From Paracoccus sp. S1E-3 (GTDB taxonomy: Bacteria; Pseudomonadota; Alphaproteobacteria; Rhodobacterales; Rhodobacteraceae): a stretch of 64,000 nt of DNA. The position numbers and the translations under genes were made by a program. Below the pieces are notes generated by a model, which did not search any database, was not told the DNA's origin, and saw only the letters and a list, made by a program, of their open reading frames with translations. This document shows positions 1-8,084 of this stretch, piece by piece. Positions within the stretch are counted from its first letter, which is position 1, and every line of letters begins with the position of its first letter. The DNA is taken from the NCBI RefSeq assembly GCF_013868135.1, contig NZ_JACEMU010000015.1, forward strand, positions 62,001 through 126,000. The letters are read 5' to 3'.

Positions 1-51
1 GTGACGCTGACGGTGTCGGATCTGGAACAGGTGCTGGGCGCAGCGGCCTGA
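1..51 (+). CDS. C-terminal end of a rightward gene cut by the window edge
   Basis: Frame 1 is open from the first base to a TGA at 49-51 and gives 16 residues ending in GAAA. It would converge with fbpB, which ends 14 nt further on. Nothing in so short a tail identifies a family. The call rests only on the open frame and on the tight convergent packing seen elsewhere in this window, so it is tentative. Confidence 0.3.
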   Translation: MTLTVSDLEQVLGAAA

Positions 52-65
52 GGGCGGCCTGATCG

Positions 66-1754
66 TCAGTTGCCGTTATCGCCCTGCCGCACCCGCGCCA
101 AAAGGATCACCGGCAATACCCCGACGATGACGATGGCGAGCGCGGCGAGTGCCGCCTCCTCATAGGTGCCGCGTGCGGCCTCGCCGTAAAGATGGGTGGC
201 GAGCGTTTCGAAGTTCAGCGGCCGCAGCATCAGCGTGGCCGAAAGCTCCTTCATGCAGTCGACAAAGACCAGCAGGCCCGCTGCCGCGATGGTGGGGCGC
301 GACAGCGGCAGGTGAATGCGGCGCAGCGTGGCGCCCGCGCCATGGCCCAGTGTGCGGGCGGCGTTGTCATAGCTGCGCGGGATTCGGCTGAGGCCCGCCT
401 CGACCGAGCCGATCGAAATGGCCAGAAACCGCGCCAGATAGGCATAGCCAAGCGCCGTCCCCGAGCCGATCAGCAACAACCCGGTCGACACCCCGAACCA
501 GTCCTGCGCGCTGCGATCGATCAGCCGGTCGAGATTGGCGACCGCGATCAGCACGCCCAGCCCCAGCACGGTCCCCGGCATGGCATAGCCCAGCGAGGCG
601 ATGCGTTGCAACGCCAGCATCCCGCGATGCGGCAGGAGGCGGGTCGCATAGGCGACGATCAGCCCGCAGATCAGCACCGCCACCGTGGCCCCGGCAGAGA
701 GCAGGAAGGTGTTGCGCGCTTCGACCAGCAGCCGGTCCGAGAGGCCGGCGAACTGAAAGCGCTTCCACGCCTCGACGGCCAGAAACAGGGCCGGGGCCAG
801 AAAGCCGAAAGTGACGGGCACCAGCCCCGCCATCAGGGCGGCGGCGGCCTTCACGCCATGCAGGCGCTGGGGCCGGAACTGCCGCGCCCGCCGCGCGCCT
901 GCGCTGTAATGCTGGCGCCGCCGCGCCCAGCGTTCCAACGAAACCAGCGCCACGACCAGCAACACCAGCGCGAGCGAGATCTGCGCCGCACCCGGCAGGT
1001 CCGAGCGCGTCACCCAGGTGGTATAGATCGAGATGGTCAGCGAGCGGACGCCCAGAAACTCCGATGCGCCGATGTCATTCAGCGTTTCCATCAGGGCCAG
1101 ACTGACGCCGACGGCGATGGCCGGGCGCGCCAGCGGCAGCGCCACGCGCCAGAAGATCTGGTGCGGGCGGGTCCCGAGCGTGCGCGAGACCTCGACCAGA
1201 CTGGCGGCCTGGGTCATGAACATCGCCCGCGTCGGCAGGTAGACATAGGGGTAAAGCACCAGCCCCAGCAGCAGGATCGCGCCGGGCATCGAGCGGATGT
1301 CGGGCAGCCGGAACTCGCGCGGGCTGGTATAGCCCAGCAGATCGCGGATCAGCGATTGCACCGGCCCCAGGGGGTGCAGCAGGTCCAGATAGGCATAGGC
1401 GACGATATAGGTCGGCACCGCCAGCGGCAGCAGCAGCGCCCATTCCAGCACCCGGCGGCCGGGGAAATCATAGGCGGTCACCAGCCAGGCCGCGCCGGTG
1501 CCCAGCACCGTGACCATCAGGCCGACCCCCGCCATCAGCATCGCCGTCTGGCCGAGCGCGTGGGGCAGAACATAGGCCGCAAGGTGGCGCCACAGCCCGT
1601 CCGAGCCTTGCGCCGCCTGCCAGATCAGCGCCGCCACCGGCACCATGATCAGCGCCGCGATCAGCGCCGAGGCCAATATCCATCCGGCGCCGCGGATCGC
1701 GATGCGGCGACGAGGGGGCGGGGCAGTGGCGGCGGCTTCTGCGGTCTCGGTCAT
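66..1754 (-). CDS. fbpB: Ferric iron ABC transporter, fused two-unit permease (FbpB type)
   Basis: This 562-residue inner-membrane permease passes Fe3+ from the periplasmic binding protein FbpA to the cytoplasm, driven by FbpC. Two homologous halves are visible, each with a set of hydrophobic segments and an EAA loop that docks on the ATPase, near residues 188 (VEVSRTLG) and 461 (DNAARTLG). This double-length layout is typical of FbpB/HitB. The ATG at 1754 is chosen because the earlier in-frame ATG lies inside fbpA and because the first membrane helix starts about 20 residues later. No Shine-Dalgarno sequence precedes it: the T-tract of a hairpin ends two bases before the ATG. It is last in the fbpC-fbpA-fbpB order, 43 nt after fbpA. 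Confidence 0.9.
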   Translation of the reverse strand: MTETAEAAATAPPPRRRIAIRGAGWILASALIAALIMVPVAALIWQAAQGSDGLWRHLAAYVLPHALGQTAMLMAGVGLMVTVLGTGAAWLVTAYDFPGRRVLEWALLLPLAVPTYIVAYAYLDLLHPLGPVQSLIRDLLGYTSPREFRLPDIRSMPGAILLLGLVLYPYVYLPTRAMFMTQAASLVEVSRTLGTRPHQIFWRVALPLARPAIAVGVSLALMETLNDIGASEFLGVRSLTISIYTTWVTRSDLPGAAQISLALVLLVVALVSLERWARRRQHYSAGARRARQFRPQRLHGVKAAAALMAGLVPVTFGFLAPALFLAVEAWKRFQFAGLSDRLLVEARNTFLLSAGATVAVLICGLIVAYATRLLPHRGMLALQRIASLGYAMPGTVLGLGVLIAVANLDRLIDRSAQDWFGVSTGLLLIGSGTALGYAYLARFLAISIGSVEAGLSRIPRSYDNAARTLGHGAGATLRRIHLPLSRPTIAAAGLLVFVDCMKELSATLMLRPLNFETLATHLYGEAARGTYEEAALAALAIVIVGVLPVILLARVRQGDNGN

Positions 1755-1756
1755 GG

Positions 1757-1790
1757 AAAAAGGGCCGGGCGGAGCGTGACCGCCCGGCCT
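1757..1790 (-). terminator. Intrinsic terminator or attenuator between fbpA and fbpB
   Basis: Bases 1763-1772 (GGCCGGGCGG) pair perfectly with 1780-1789 around a 7-nt loop. Read leftward, the stem is followed by CTTTTT at 1762-1757 and then the fbpB start codon. A terminator here would give much more binding protein than permease, as is common for ABC importers, with fbpB fed by readthrough. Confidence 0.8.
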
Positions 1791-1797
1791 CTGATCC

Positions 1798-2820
1798 TCA
1801 GTTGTCGAAGCCGACCTTGTCGACGAGCGCGCTCGCCTCGGCCCGGTTGGCAACGATTTCGGTCAGCGGCGTCGGGTCGACCTTCAGTTCGCCGAACGAG
1901 GCGACGATCGGGTCGAGCGCCACGCCCGGCTTGACCGGATATTCGAAATTGGCCTCGCCATAGATCTTCTGCGCCTCGTCCGAGACCAGGAATTCCAGCA
2001 GCTTGACGGCTTCTTCCTTGTTCGGGGCATATTTGGCGACGGCGGCGCCGCTGATGTTCACATGGGTGCCGCCATCTTCGAAGGTCGGCAGGATCACCTT
2101 GATGGCGTCGCCCCAGGCGCGCTGTTCGTCACCGCCCTTGCCCGACCGCATCAGCCCGACATAGTAGGAATTCGCCACCGCGATGTCGCAGATGCCGCCC
2201 AGAATGTCCTTGGCGCCGTCACGGTCGCCGCCGCCGGCCTTGCGGGCCAGATTGGCCTTCACGCCTTCCAGCCAGGTCTCGGTCTGTTCGGCGCCGTGAT
2301 GCGACAGGAAGGCCGAGAACAGGCCGGTATTATAGGGGTGCTGGCCAGAACGGATGCACAGCTTACCCTTCCAGGCCGGATCGGCCAGCTGTTCATAGGT
2401 GATGCTGTCCAGTTCCAGATCCTTGGCGGCATAGACGACGCGGGCGCGCATCGACAGGGCGAACCACTGTTTCCCCGGATCGCGCAGGTTTTCGGGAACG
2501 GCGGCGGTCAGCACCTCGGATTCGACCGGCTGGGTCAGGCCCTTGTCGACCAGATCGGCCAGGTTGCCGGCATCGACCGCCATCAGCAGGTCGGCGGGCG
2601 AGGCTTCCCCTTCCGAGGCCACGCGCTCGGCCAGACCGTCCTTCAGGAAGACGGTGTTCACCTTGACGCCGGTTTCCTTGGTGAAGGCTTCCAGCAGCGG
2701 CTCGACCAGACCCGGTTCGCGCGAGGTGTAGAGGTTCAGCTCTTGCGCGGCGACGCTGGTGCCCAGAAGGGCCAGCGTGGCGGTGCACAGCGTCAGGCGG
2801 GTCTTGGTGTTGATCGTCAT
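1798..2820 (-). CDS. fbpA: Periplasmic ferric iron-binding protein (FbpA/FutA type)
   Basis: This is a 340-residue extracellular solute-binding protein with a signal peptide (cleavage probably after SVAA, about residue 25) and a mature start QELNLYTSRE typical of FbpA/FutA. The C-terminal half has the ANSYY stretch that holds the tyrosine pair known to bind Fe3+ in this family. It should capture ferric iron in the periplasm and deliver it to FbpB. It lies 71 nt downstream of fbpC, with an iron-box-like palindrome in between, and is followed by a terminator hairpin, so it may be transcribed mainly from its own iron-regulated promoter. Confidence 0.93.
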   Translation of the reverse strand: MTINTKTRLTLCTATLALLGTSVAAQELNLYTSREPGLVEPLLEAFTKETGVKVNTVFLKDGLAERVASEGEASPADLLMAVDAGNLADLVDKGLTQPVESEVLTAAVPENLRDPGKQWFALSMRARVVYAAKDLELDSITYEQLADPAWKGKLCIRSGQHPYNTGLFSAFLSHHGAEQTETWLEGVKANLARKAGGGDRDGAKDILGGICDIAVANSYYVGLMRSGKGGDEQRAWGDAIKVILPTFEDGGTHVNISGAAVAKYAPNKEEAVKLLEFLVSDEAQKIYGEANFEYPVKPGVALDPIVASFGELKVDPTPLTEIVANRAEASALVDKVGFDN

Positions 2821-2883
2821 GGTCAGCCTTTCGGAGGACAGGGCCGTTGGTCGGCGTGGGTTCCTGACCTGCGCTATAGAAAC

Positions 2884-2898
2884 TGATTGTTTCAGTCA
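2884..2898. promoter_or_regulatory. Iron-responsive box candidate (TGA-N9-TCA)
   Basis: The sequence TGATTGTTTCAGTCA fits the TGA-N9-TCA form of the IRO box described for RirA in Rhizobiales and Rhodobacterales. It sits 63 nt upstream of the fbpA start and overlaps the TGA of fbpC (2892-2894). It would repress fbpA when iron is plentiful. The assignment rests on pattern match and location only. Confidence 0.6.
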
Positions 2899-3977
2899 AG
2901 TTTCTTTGGCGGGGGCGGAGTGTCGGCTTCGGCGAAGACATGGACCTGCGCGCCGTTGAGGTTCAGCTTGACCTGCTCTCCCACGGCCATGGGGCTGCGG
3001 GTATGGCTGTGGATGCGCAGGGGCTGGGCCAGCGGGTGGACGCTGATATCCATCTGCTCGCTTTCGCCGAGAAAGGATTTGCCCAGGATGCGCGCGGTGA
3101 TCCCTTCGCCGTCGCGCATCACCGCCAGTGTCTGCGGGCGGATGCAGGCCACCGCCAGCGCCCCTTCGGGCAGGTCCAGATCGGCGGGGAAACGACCGAT
3201 CGGGGTCTCGATATTGCCCTTGGCCCAGATGCCGTTCAGCCGGTTGCAGGGGCCCATGAACTCGGCCGCGTAGGACGAGACCGGGCGGTCGTAGATGTCA
3301 TAGGGCGAGCCGCTCTGTTCGACGCGGCCGTGCCGCATCAGCACCACCTGATCGCCCACCGCCATGGCCTCCTGCGGGTCATGGGTGACGATGATGGCGG
3401 TAGTGTCCAGCGATTTCAGGATTTCGACGGTCTCGCGGCGCACGCGTTCGCGCAGGCCCTGATCGAGGTTCGAAAACGGCTCGTCCATCAGCAGGATCGC
3501 CGGTTTGGGCGCCAGCGCCCGCGCGAGCGCCACGCGCTGCTGCTCGCCGCCCGACAGCGAATGCGGATAGCGCCCGATCAGATGGGCCACACCGATCCGC
3601 TGGGCGACCTCGGCGATGCGGGCCTTCTGCTCGGCCTTCGGCAGTCCGCGCAACCCGAAGGCGAGGTTGTCCTCGACGCTGAGATGGGGGAACAGCGCAT
3701 AATCCTGGAACATGAAGCCGACATTGCGGGCCTCTGGCGCAACGAAGGTCTGCGGCCCCGAAACCTGTTGTCCGGCCATCGCGATGCTGCCGCCATCGGG
3801 GCGGTCGATGCCGGAAATCAGCCCCAGCAGCGTCGATTTGCCGCAGCCGGATTCCCCCAGAAGGCAGGTGATCCCCCCACGCGGCACTGCCAGCGAGACA
3901 TCCACCAGCACATCCTGCCGACCGAAACGGCGCGACACCCGGTCAAGCTCAAGCGCGATTGGCTGGCTGGCTGACAT
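2892..3977 (-). CDS. fbpC: Ferric iron ABC transporter ATP-binding protein
   Basis: This 361-residue ATPase powers the FbpABC importer. Walker A is GESGCGKST (residues 41-49). The LSGGEQQRVALARAL signature, the LLMDEP Walker B and the switch histidine in IIVTHDPQEAMAVGD follow in order. The C-terminal third looks like the TOBE-type regulatory domain of FbpC/PotA ATPases. The start at 3977 is the only ATG before the family N-terminus. It precedes fbpA on the same strand and its stop codon is embedded in the putative iron box. The upstream LysR gene is on the same strand 108 nt away, so the ATPase may have its own promoter. Confidence 0.92.
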   Translation of the reverse strand: MSASQPIALELDRVSRRFGRQDVLVDVSLAVPRGGITCLLGESGCGKSTLLGLISGIDRPDGGSIAMAGQQVSGPQTFVAPEARNVGFMFQDYALFPHLSVEDNLAFGLRGLPKAEQKARIAEVAQRIGVAHLIGRYPHSLSGGEQQRVALARALAPKPAILLMDEPFSNLDQGLRERVRRETVEILKSLDTTAIIVTHDPQEAMAVGDQVVLMRHGRVEQSGSPYDIYDRPVSSYAAEFMGPCNRLNGIWAKGNIETPIGRFPADLDLPEGALAVACIRPQTLAVMRDGEGITARILGKSFLGESEQMDISVHPLAQPLRIHSHTRSPMAVGEQVKLNLNGAQVHVFAEADTPPPPKKLD

Positions 3978-4085
3978 TTTCCTCGCTTTCGTACAGGGCG
4001 GCGGCAGTTGGGCTGCGGCCGTGTGACCTTGCAGTTAATCAGCACAGGCCGCGCCGTCCAGTCGATCCGTCCCACGGCAGCGTGA

Positions 4086-4991
4086 TCAGCCCCCAGCAGC
4101 CGCAGCCGCGGCATGCGCCCAGAGCCGGTCCATTTCGGCGCTGGCGGGGGTGCGCATCCGGTAAAGCCTGACCGCGACCTGCAGACCGAATTCGGGTGGC
4201 CCGACCGGCAGCAATGTGCCCTGCGCCAACTCGTCACGGATTGCCAGTTCGGGCAGCCATGCCACGCCCGCGCCGGCAAGTGCGGCAGGCTTCAGCGCCT
4301 CGGCCATGGAGTTTTCATAATGAAAGATCAGCCGCTGGTTCAGCCCATGGGCCTCGACCAGGGGCTGAACCAGCCGGCCGAGGAAGCTTTCGGGCGAATA
4401 GCACAGATAGGGCACCGGCCCGGAGCCGCCCAGATCGTGGCGCGGGCGTCCCTGCGCATCGGGCGCGCTGACCGGCACGATGCGGTCCTGCGCCAGTTCG
4501 ACCGAGGGGAAGCTGGCGCTGTCCAGCGACATCTGCACGCCCGGATGGCTGTAGCACAGCATCGCGTCGCAGCTGCCCGAGATCAGCGCCTCGACACAGC
4601 CCGACAGGTTGTCGGGCACGACGCGGGTTTTCTGCTTGCCGAGCGCCGCCTCGATCCCGGCCAGCCAGCGCGGGAAGAAATTGATCCCCAGCGTGTGCAG
4701 CGCGGCGAAGCTAATGACCTCGTCGGGGCGGGCGACCATGCCGCGGGCCTCCTCGCGCGCATATTGCAGGCTGCGCAGCACGTCTTCGGCGCGTTTGCGG
4801 AAGGCCTCGCCCGCCGGGGTCAGGGCGATGGGAAAGACGCTGCGATCCAGCAGCGGCGCGCCCACCCAATATTCCAGATTGCGGATGCGGCGGCTGAAGG
4901 CGGGCTGGCTGACATTGCGGGTTTCCGCCGCGCGCGAGAAGTTTCGGGTGACCGCCAGCACCATGAAATCTTCGATCCAGTTGATTTCCAT
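4086..4991 (-). CDS. LysR-family transcriptional regulator
   Basis: This 301-residue protein has an N-terminal winged helix-turn-helix (residues 1-60, with FSRAAETRNVSQPAFSRRIR typical of LysR) and a periplasmic-binding-like effector domain after about residue 90. It is divergent from aspA with 224 nt between the starts, and that gap holds two palindromes. The usual LysR logic is control of the divergent target, here aspartase and the symporter, with aspartate or a C4 acid as a possible effector. That link is inferred. It is upstream of fbpC on the same strand, but nothing suggests iron control. Confidence 0.9.
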   Translation of the reverse strand: MEINWIEDFMVLAVTRNFSRAAETRNVSQPAFSRRIRNLEYWVGAPLLDRSVFPIALTPAGEAFRKRAEDVLRSLQYAREEARGMVARPDEVISFAALHTLGINFFPRWLAGIEAALGKQKTRVVPDNLSGCVEALISGSCDAMLCYSHPGVQMSLDSASFPSVELAQDRIVPVSAPDAQGRPRHDLGGSGPVPYLCYSPESFLGRLVQPLVEAHGLNQRLIFHYENSMAEALKPAALAGAGVAWLPELAIRDELAQGTLLPVGPPEFGLQVAVRLYRMRTPASAEMDRLWAHAAAAAAGG

Positions 4992-5040
4992 CCCCGGCCC
5001 CCCTCAGCGCAGTCCACAAATGCGGGCGATTCGCGTTGTC

Positions 5041-5055
5041 ATGCAATTTTTGCAT
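5041..5055. promoter_or_regulatory. LysR-type T-N11-A palindrome between LysR gene and aspA
   Basis: ATGCAA-TTT-TTGCAT has perfect 6-bp half-sites and contains T-N11-A (5042 to 5054), the core form of LysR operators. It starts 50 nt upstream of the LysR start codon on the divergent side, where autoregulation and activation of aspA could both act. Confidence 0.55.
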
Positions 5056-5077
5056 AACGCATTCGCGGATGGCATTG

Positions 5078-5091
5078 GGAATCGCGATTCC
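5078..5091. promoter_or_regulatory. Perfect 14-bp palindrome upstream of aspA
   Basis: GGAATCGCGATTCC is fully self-complementary and lies 22 bp beyond the T-N11-A site in the same intergenic region. It may be a second LysR contact or the site of another dimeric regulator. No family could be assigned from sequence. Confidence 0.4.
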
Positions 5092-5215
5092 GGTTTGCTA
5101 GGGAACCGCCAGCCGGGCCGGGCAGAACTGTTCCGCCCCCCGAGGCCGAGATTGACGACCGATGCATTCATGGGCCGGCAGGACGCGATTCCGCCGGATG
5201 GGAGAGGATTGACCA

Positions 5216-6631
5216 ATGACCGAGATGCGCACCGAACATGACTCGCTGGGCGAGATGCAACTGCCCGCCGATGCCCTTTATGGCGTCCATACGCAGCGGG
5301 CGTTGGACAATTTCCCGATCACCGGGGTCGGGCTGAACCACTTCCCCGAACTGGTCCGGGCGCTGGCGATGGTCAAGAAGGCCGCCGCGATGGCCAACCG
5401 CGATCTGGGCGAACTGAACCCGGCCCTTGCCGCGACCATCATCGAGGTCTGCGACGAGATCATCGGCGGTCAGCACCATGACAGCTTCGTTGTCGACATG
5501 GTGCAGGGTGGCGCCGGCACCTCGACCAACATGAACACCAACGAGGTCATCGCCAATCTGGGGCTGGCCAAGCTGGGCCATGATTATGGCGACTACGCGC
5601 ATCTGCATCCGAATGACCACGTCAACCGCTCGCAATCGACCAATGATGTCTATCCGACCGCCATCCGGCTGGCGGTGCTGGCCAAATGTGTCGATCTGGC
5701 CGCCGAACAGCGCCGGCTGCGCGACGCTTTCGCCATCAAGGCCCGCGAGTTCGGGCATGTGATGAAGGTCGGCCGCACCCAGCTGCAGGACGCGGTGCCG
5801 ATCACGCTGGGATCGGAATTCGCCTCTTTCGCGACCACCGTGAACGAGGATATCGACCGGCTGGAGCAGCTGTCGCGCCTGCTGATGGAGGTGAACCTCG
5901 GCGGCACCGCAGTCGGCACCGGCATCAACTCGCCCGATGGCTACGCGGCGGCAGCGGTGGAAAACCTTGCGGCGGTCTCGGGCTATCCGCTGGTCGGGGC
6001 CTCCGACCTGATCGAGGCCTCGTCGGATCTGGGCGCCTTCATCACCTTCTCGGGCGTGCTGAAACGCATCGCGGTGAAGCTGTCGAAGATCAGCAACGAC
6101 CTGCGACTGCTGTCCAGCGGTCCGCGCGCCGGGATCGGCGAGATCATCCTGCCGCCGGTTCAGGCGGGATCGTCGATCATGCCGGGCAAAATCAACCCGG
6201 TCATCCCCGAGGTGGTCAACCAGGTCGCCTATCAGGTCGTGGGCAACGACATGACCGTCACCATGGCCGCCGAGGCCGGCCAGCTGCAACTGAACGCGAT
6301 GGAGCCGGTCATCATCTTCAAGGTGCTGGAATCCATGCGTATGCTGACGCGCGCCATGCAGGTGCTGACCGACCGCTGCGTCAGCGGCATCCGCGCCGAC
6401 GAGGTCCGCTGCGCCCAGCTTCTGGACGGAAGCCTGATCTTCGCCACTGCGCTGGCGCCCAGGATCGGCTATGAGAAGGCCGCCAAGATCGCCAAGACCG
6501 CGCATGCGCTGGGTCTGACCATCCGTGAGGCAGCGGCCATTGTCGGCGGCGTCAGCGAGGCCGACCTGGACGCGGCCTTCCTGCCCGATGTAGTGCTGGG
6601 TCCGCAGGCGCTGCGCGCGAAGGCGTCATAA
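5216..6631 (+). CDS. aspA: Aspartate ammonia-lyase (aspartase)
   Basis: This 471-residue member of the fumarase/aspartase superfamily converts L-aspartate to fumarate and ammonia. The superfamily signature GSSIMPGKINP (from about residue 319) is followed by VIPEVVNQVAYQVVGND. This favours AspA over FumC, in which the signature is followed by a different stretch. GGAGAGG lies 8 nt before the ATG. The next gene is a dicarboxylate/amino-acid symporter 65 nt downstream, which fits uptake and deamination of aspartate as one unit. The divergent LysR gene is the likely regulator. A fumarase role cannot be fully excluded by eye. Confidence 0.88.
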   Translation: MTEMRTEHDSLGEMQLPADALYGVHTQRALDNFPITGVGLNHFPELVRALAMVKKAAAMANRDLGELNPALAATIIEVCDEIIGGQHHDSFVVDMVQGGAGTSTNMNTNEVIANLGLAKLGHDYGDYAHLHPNDHVNRSQSTNDVYPTAIRLAVLAKCVDLAAEQRRLRDAFAIKAREFGHVMKVGRTQLQDAVPITLGSEFASFATTVNEDIDRLEQLSRLLMEVNLGGTAVGTGINSPDGYAAAAVENLAAVSGYPLVGASDLIEASSDLGAFITFSGVLKRIAVKLSKISNDLRLLSSGPRAGIGEIILPPVQAGSSIMPGKINPVIPEVVNQVAYQVVGNDMTVTMAAEAGQLQLNAMEPVIIFKVLESMRMLTRAMQVLTDRCVSGIRADEVRCAQLLDGSLIFATALAPRIGYEKAAKIAKTAHALGLTIREAAAIVGGVSEADLDAAFLPDVVLGPQALRAKAS

Positions 6632-6650
6632 TCACCACGAATGCAGGAGG

Positions 6651-6670
6651 GCGGCGCAGTCCTGCGCCGC
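6651..6670. other. Intercistronic hairpin between aspA and the symporter gene
   Basis: GCGGCGCA and TGCGCCGC form an 8-bp stem with a 4-nt loop. No T-tract follows, so it is more likely an mRNA-stability or attenuation element than a terminator. Confidence 0.4.
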
Positions 6671-6696
6671 AGCATTCACCCTGAGGGAGGGGAAAT

Positions 6697-8010
6697 ATGA
6701 CCGAAGACACCGTGAAACCGCGCGGTCTCTGGGGGCGCTGGCGCGGGATGATGCTGTGGAAGCAGATATTCATCGCGCTGGCGCTCGGCGCGGCCCTGGG
6801 GATCGCGCTGAATCAGACCGGCCATGCCGATATCGCACTGGCGATCAAGCCGATCGGCACCATGTTTGTGAACGCGATCAAGATGCTGATCGTGCCGCTC
6901 ATCTTCGTGTCGCTGGTGGTCGGCATGATGTCGATGCAGGATCTGGGCAAGATGGGCCGGGTCGGGCTGAAGACGGTGGTGTTGTATCTGTTCACCACCG
7001 CCATCGCCATCACCATCGGTCTTGCGCTGGGAATCCTGCTGCAGCCGGGCGCCGGCATCGACATGTCCGCCGCCGCCAGCGCCGTCGAAGCCGAGGCTGC
7101 GCCGAGCGTGGTCCAGATCATCGTCGATCTGATCCCGACCAACCCGATCGCCGCGGCGGTCGATGGCAATGTCCTGCAGATCATCGTCTTCGCGATCCTG
7201 TTCGGCATCGCGATCAACTTGGCGGGCGAGAAGGCCGCGCCGGTCCGTGACTTCTTCGAATCGCTGTCCGAGGTGATCTATAAACTTACCGCCATCGTCA
7301 TCGCTTTCGCGCCTTACGGTGTCTTCGCGCTGATGGTCTGGGTGGCGGGAAGTTACGGCATCGACATGCTGCTGCCCCTGGGCAAGGTGATCTTCGCGGT
7401 CTATCTGGGCTGCGTCATCCACGCCCTGCTGGTCTATGGCGGCATGGTCCGGCTGCTGGCGCGGCTGAACCCGCTACGCTTCTTTCAGGGCGTATTCGAA
7501 CCCGCCATGGTGGCCTTCACCTCGACCTCCAGTTCGGGCACGCTGGCGGTATCGATGACGGCGGCGGAAAAGAATCTGGGCGTGCCGCGCGGGATTTCCA
7601 GCTTTGTGCTGCCCCTGGGCGCGACCATCAACATGGACGGAACGGCGCTCTATCAGGGGGTCTGTGCGCTGTTTGTGGCGCAGGCCTTCGGGATCGACCT
7701 CAGCGGCACCGATTACCTGACGATCATCCTGACGGCAACGCTGGCCTCGATCGGGACCGCGGGGGTGCCGGGGGCAGGGGTGATCATGCTGTCGCTGGTG
7801 CTGGCCTCGGTCGGGCTGCCGCTGGAAGGTGTCGCGGTGATCGCGGGCATCGACCGGATTCTCGACATGGCGCGCACGGCGCTGAACGTGACCGGCGATT
7901 GCGCGGTGGCCGTGGTGGTGGCGAAAAGCGAGGGCGAGCTTGACCAGCAGGCCTATGACACCCCCCATGTCATGGACTCGCCTACGCTGAAGGCATTGCG
8001 GCAGGACTAG
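6697..8010 (+). CDS. Dicarboxylate/amino acid:cation symporter (DAACS family)
   Basis: This 437-residue membrane transporter has many hydrophobic helices and the hallmarks of the GltP/DctA family: a serine-rich loop near STSSSGTL, the NMDGTALY motif in helix 7, and a GVPGAG hairpin. It imports aspartate, glutamate or C4-dicarboxylates with H+ or Na+. A strong GAGGGAGGGG lies before the ATG. Placement directly behind aspA suggests L-aspartate as substrate, but this is inferred. A second, different family member is at 40744-42120. Confidence 0.88.
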   Translation: MTEDTVKPRGLWGRWRGMMLWKQIFIALALGAALGIALNQTGHADIALAIKPIGTMFVNAIKMLIVPLIFVSLVVGMMSMQDLGKMGRVGLKTVVLYLFTTAIAITIGLALGILLQPGAGIDMSAAASAVEAEAAPSVVQIIVDLIPTNPIAAAVDGNVLQIIVFAILFGIAINLAGEKAAPVRDFFESLSEVIYKLTAIVIAFAPYGVFALMVWVAGSYGIDMLLPLGKVIFAVYLGCVIHALLVYGGMVRLLARLNPLRFFQGVFEPAMVAFTSTSSSGTLAVSMTAAEKNLGVPRGISSFVLPLGATINMDGTALYQGVCALFVAQAFGIDLSGTDYLTIILTATLASIGTAGVPGAGVIMLSLVLASVGLPLEGVAVIAGIDRILDMARTALNVTGDCAVAVVVAKSEGELDQQAYDTPHVMDSPTLKALRQD

Positions 8011-8034
8011 CGCCGCATCTCCTTACCAGACAAA

Positions 8035-8069
8035 ACGGCCCGCAAACCAATCGGTTGCGGGCCGTCTTT
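8035..8069. terminator. Bidirectional intrinsic terminator
   Basis: ACGGCCCGCAA (8035-8045) pairs with TTGCGGGCCGT (8055-8065), a perfect 11-bp stem with a 9-nt loop. A T-rich tail follows on the + strand and an A-rich AAAA on the left serves the other direction. It lies between the convergent symporter and helicase genes. Confidence 0.85.
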
Positions 8070-8084
8070 CATTTGGCGCCGATG

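Noticed and set aside
192..1934. 580-residue + strand open frame
   Set aside because: It is antisense to fbpB, which has clear permease motifs; the composition (Arg, Gln, His rich) is that of a shadow frame.
5216..6631. Fumarase C as the function of this lyase
   Set aside because: After GSSIMPGKINP the sequence reads VIPEVVNQV, the aspartase form, and the neighbour is an amino-acid/dicarboxylate symporter.
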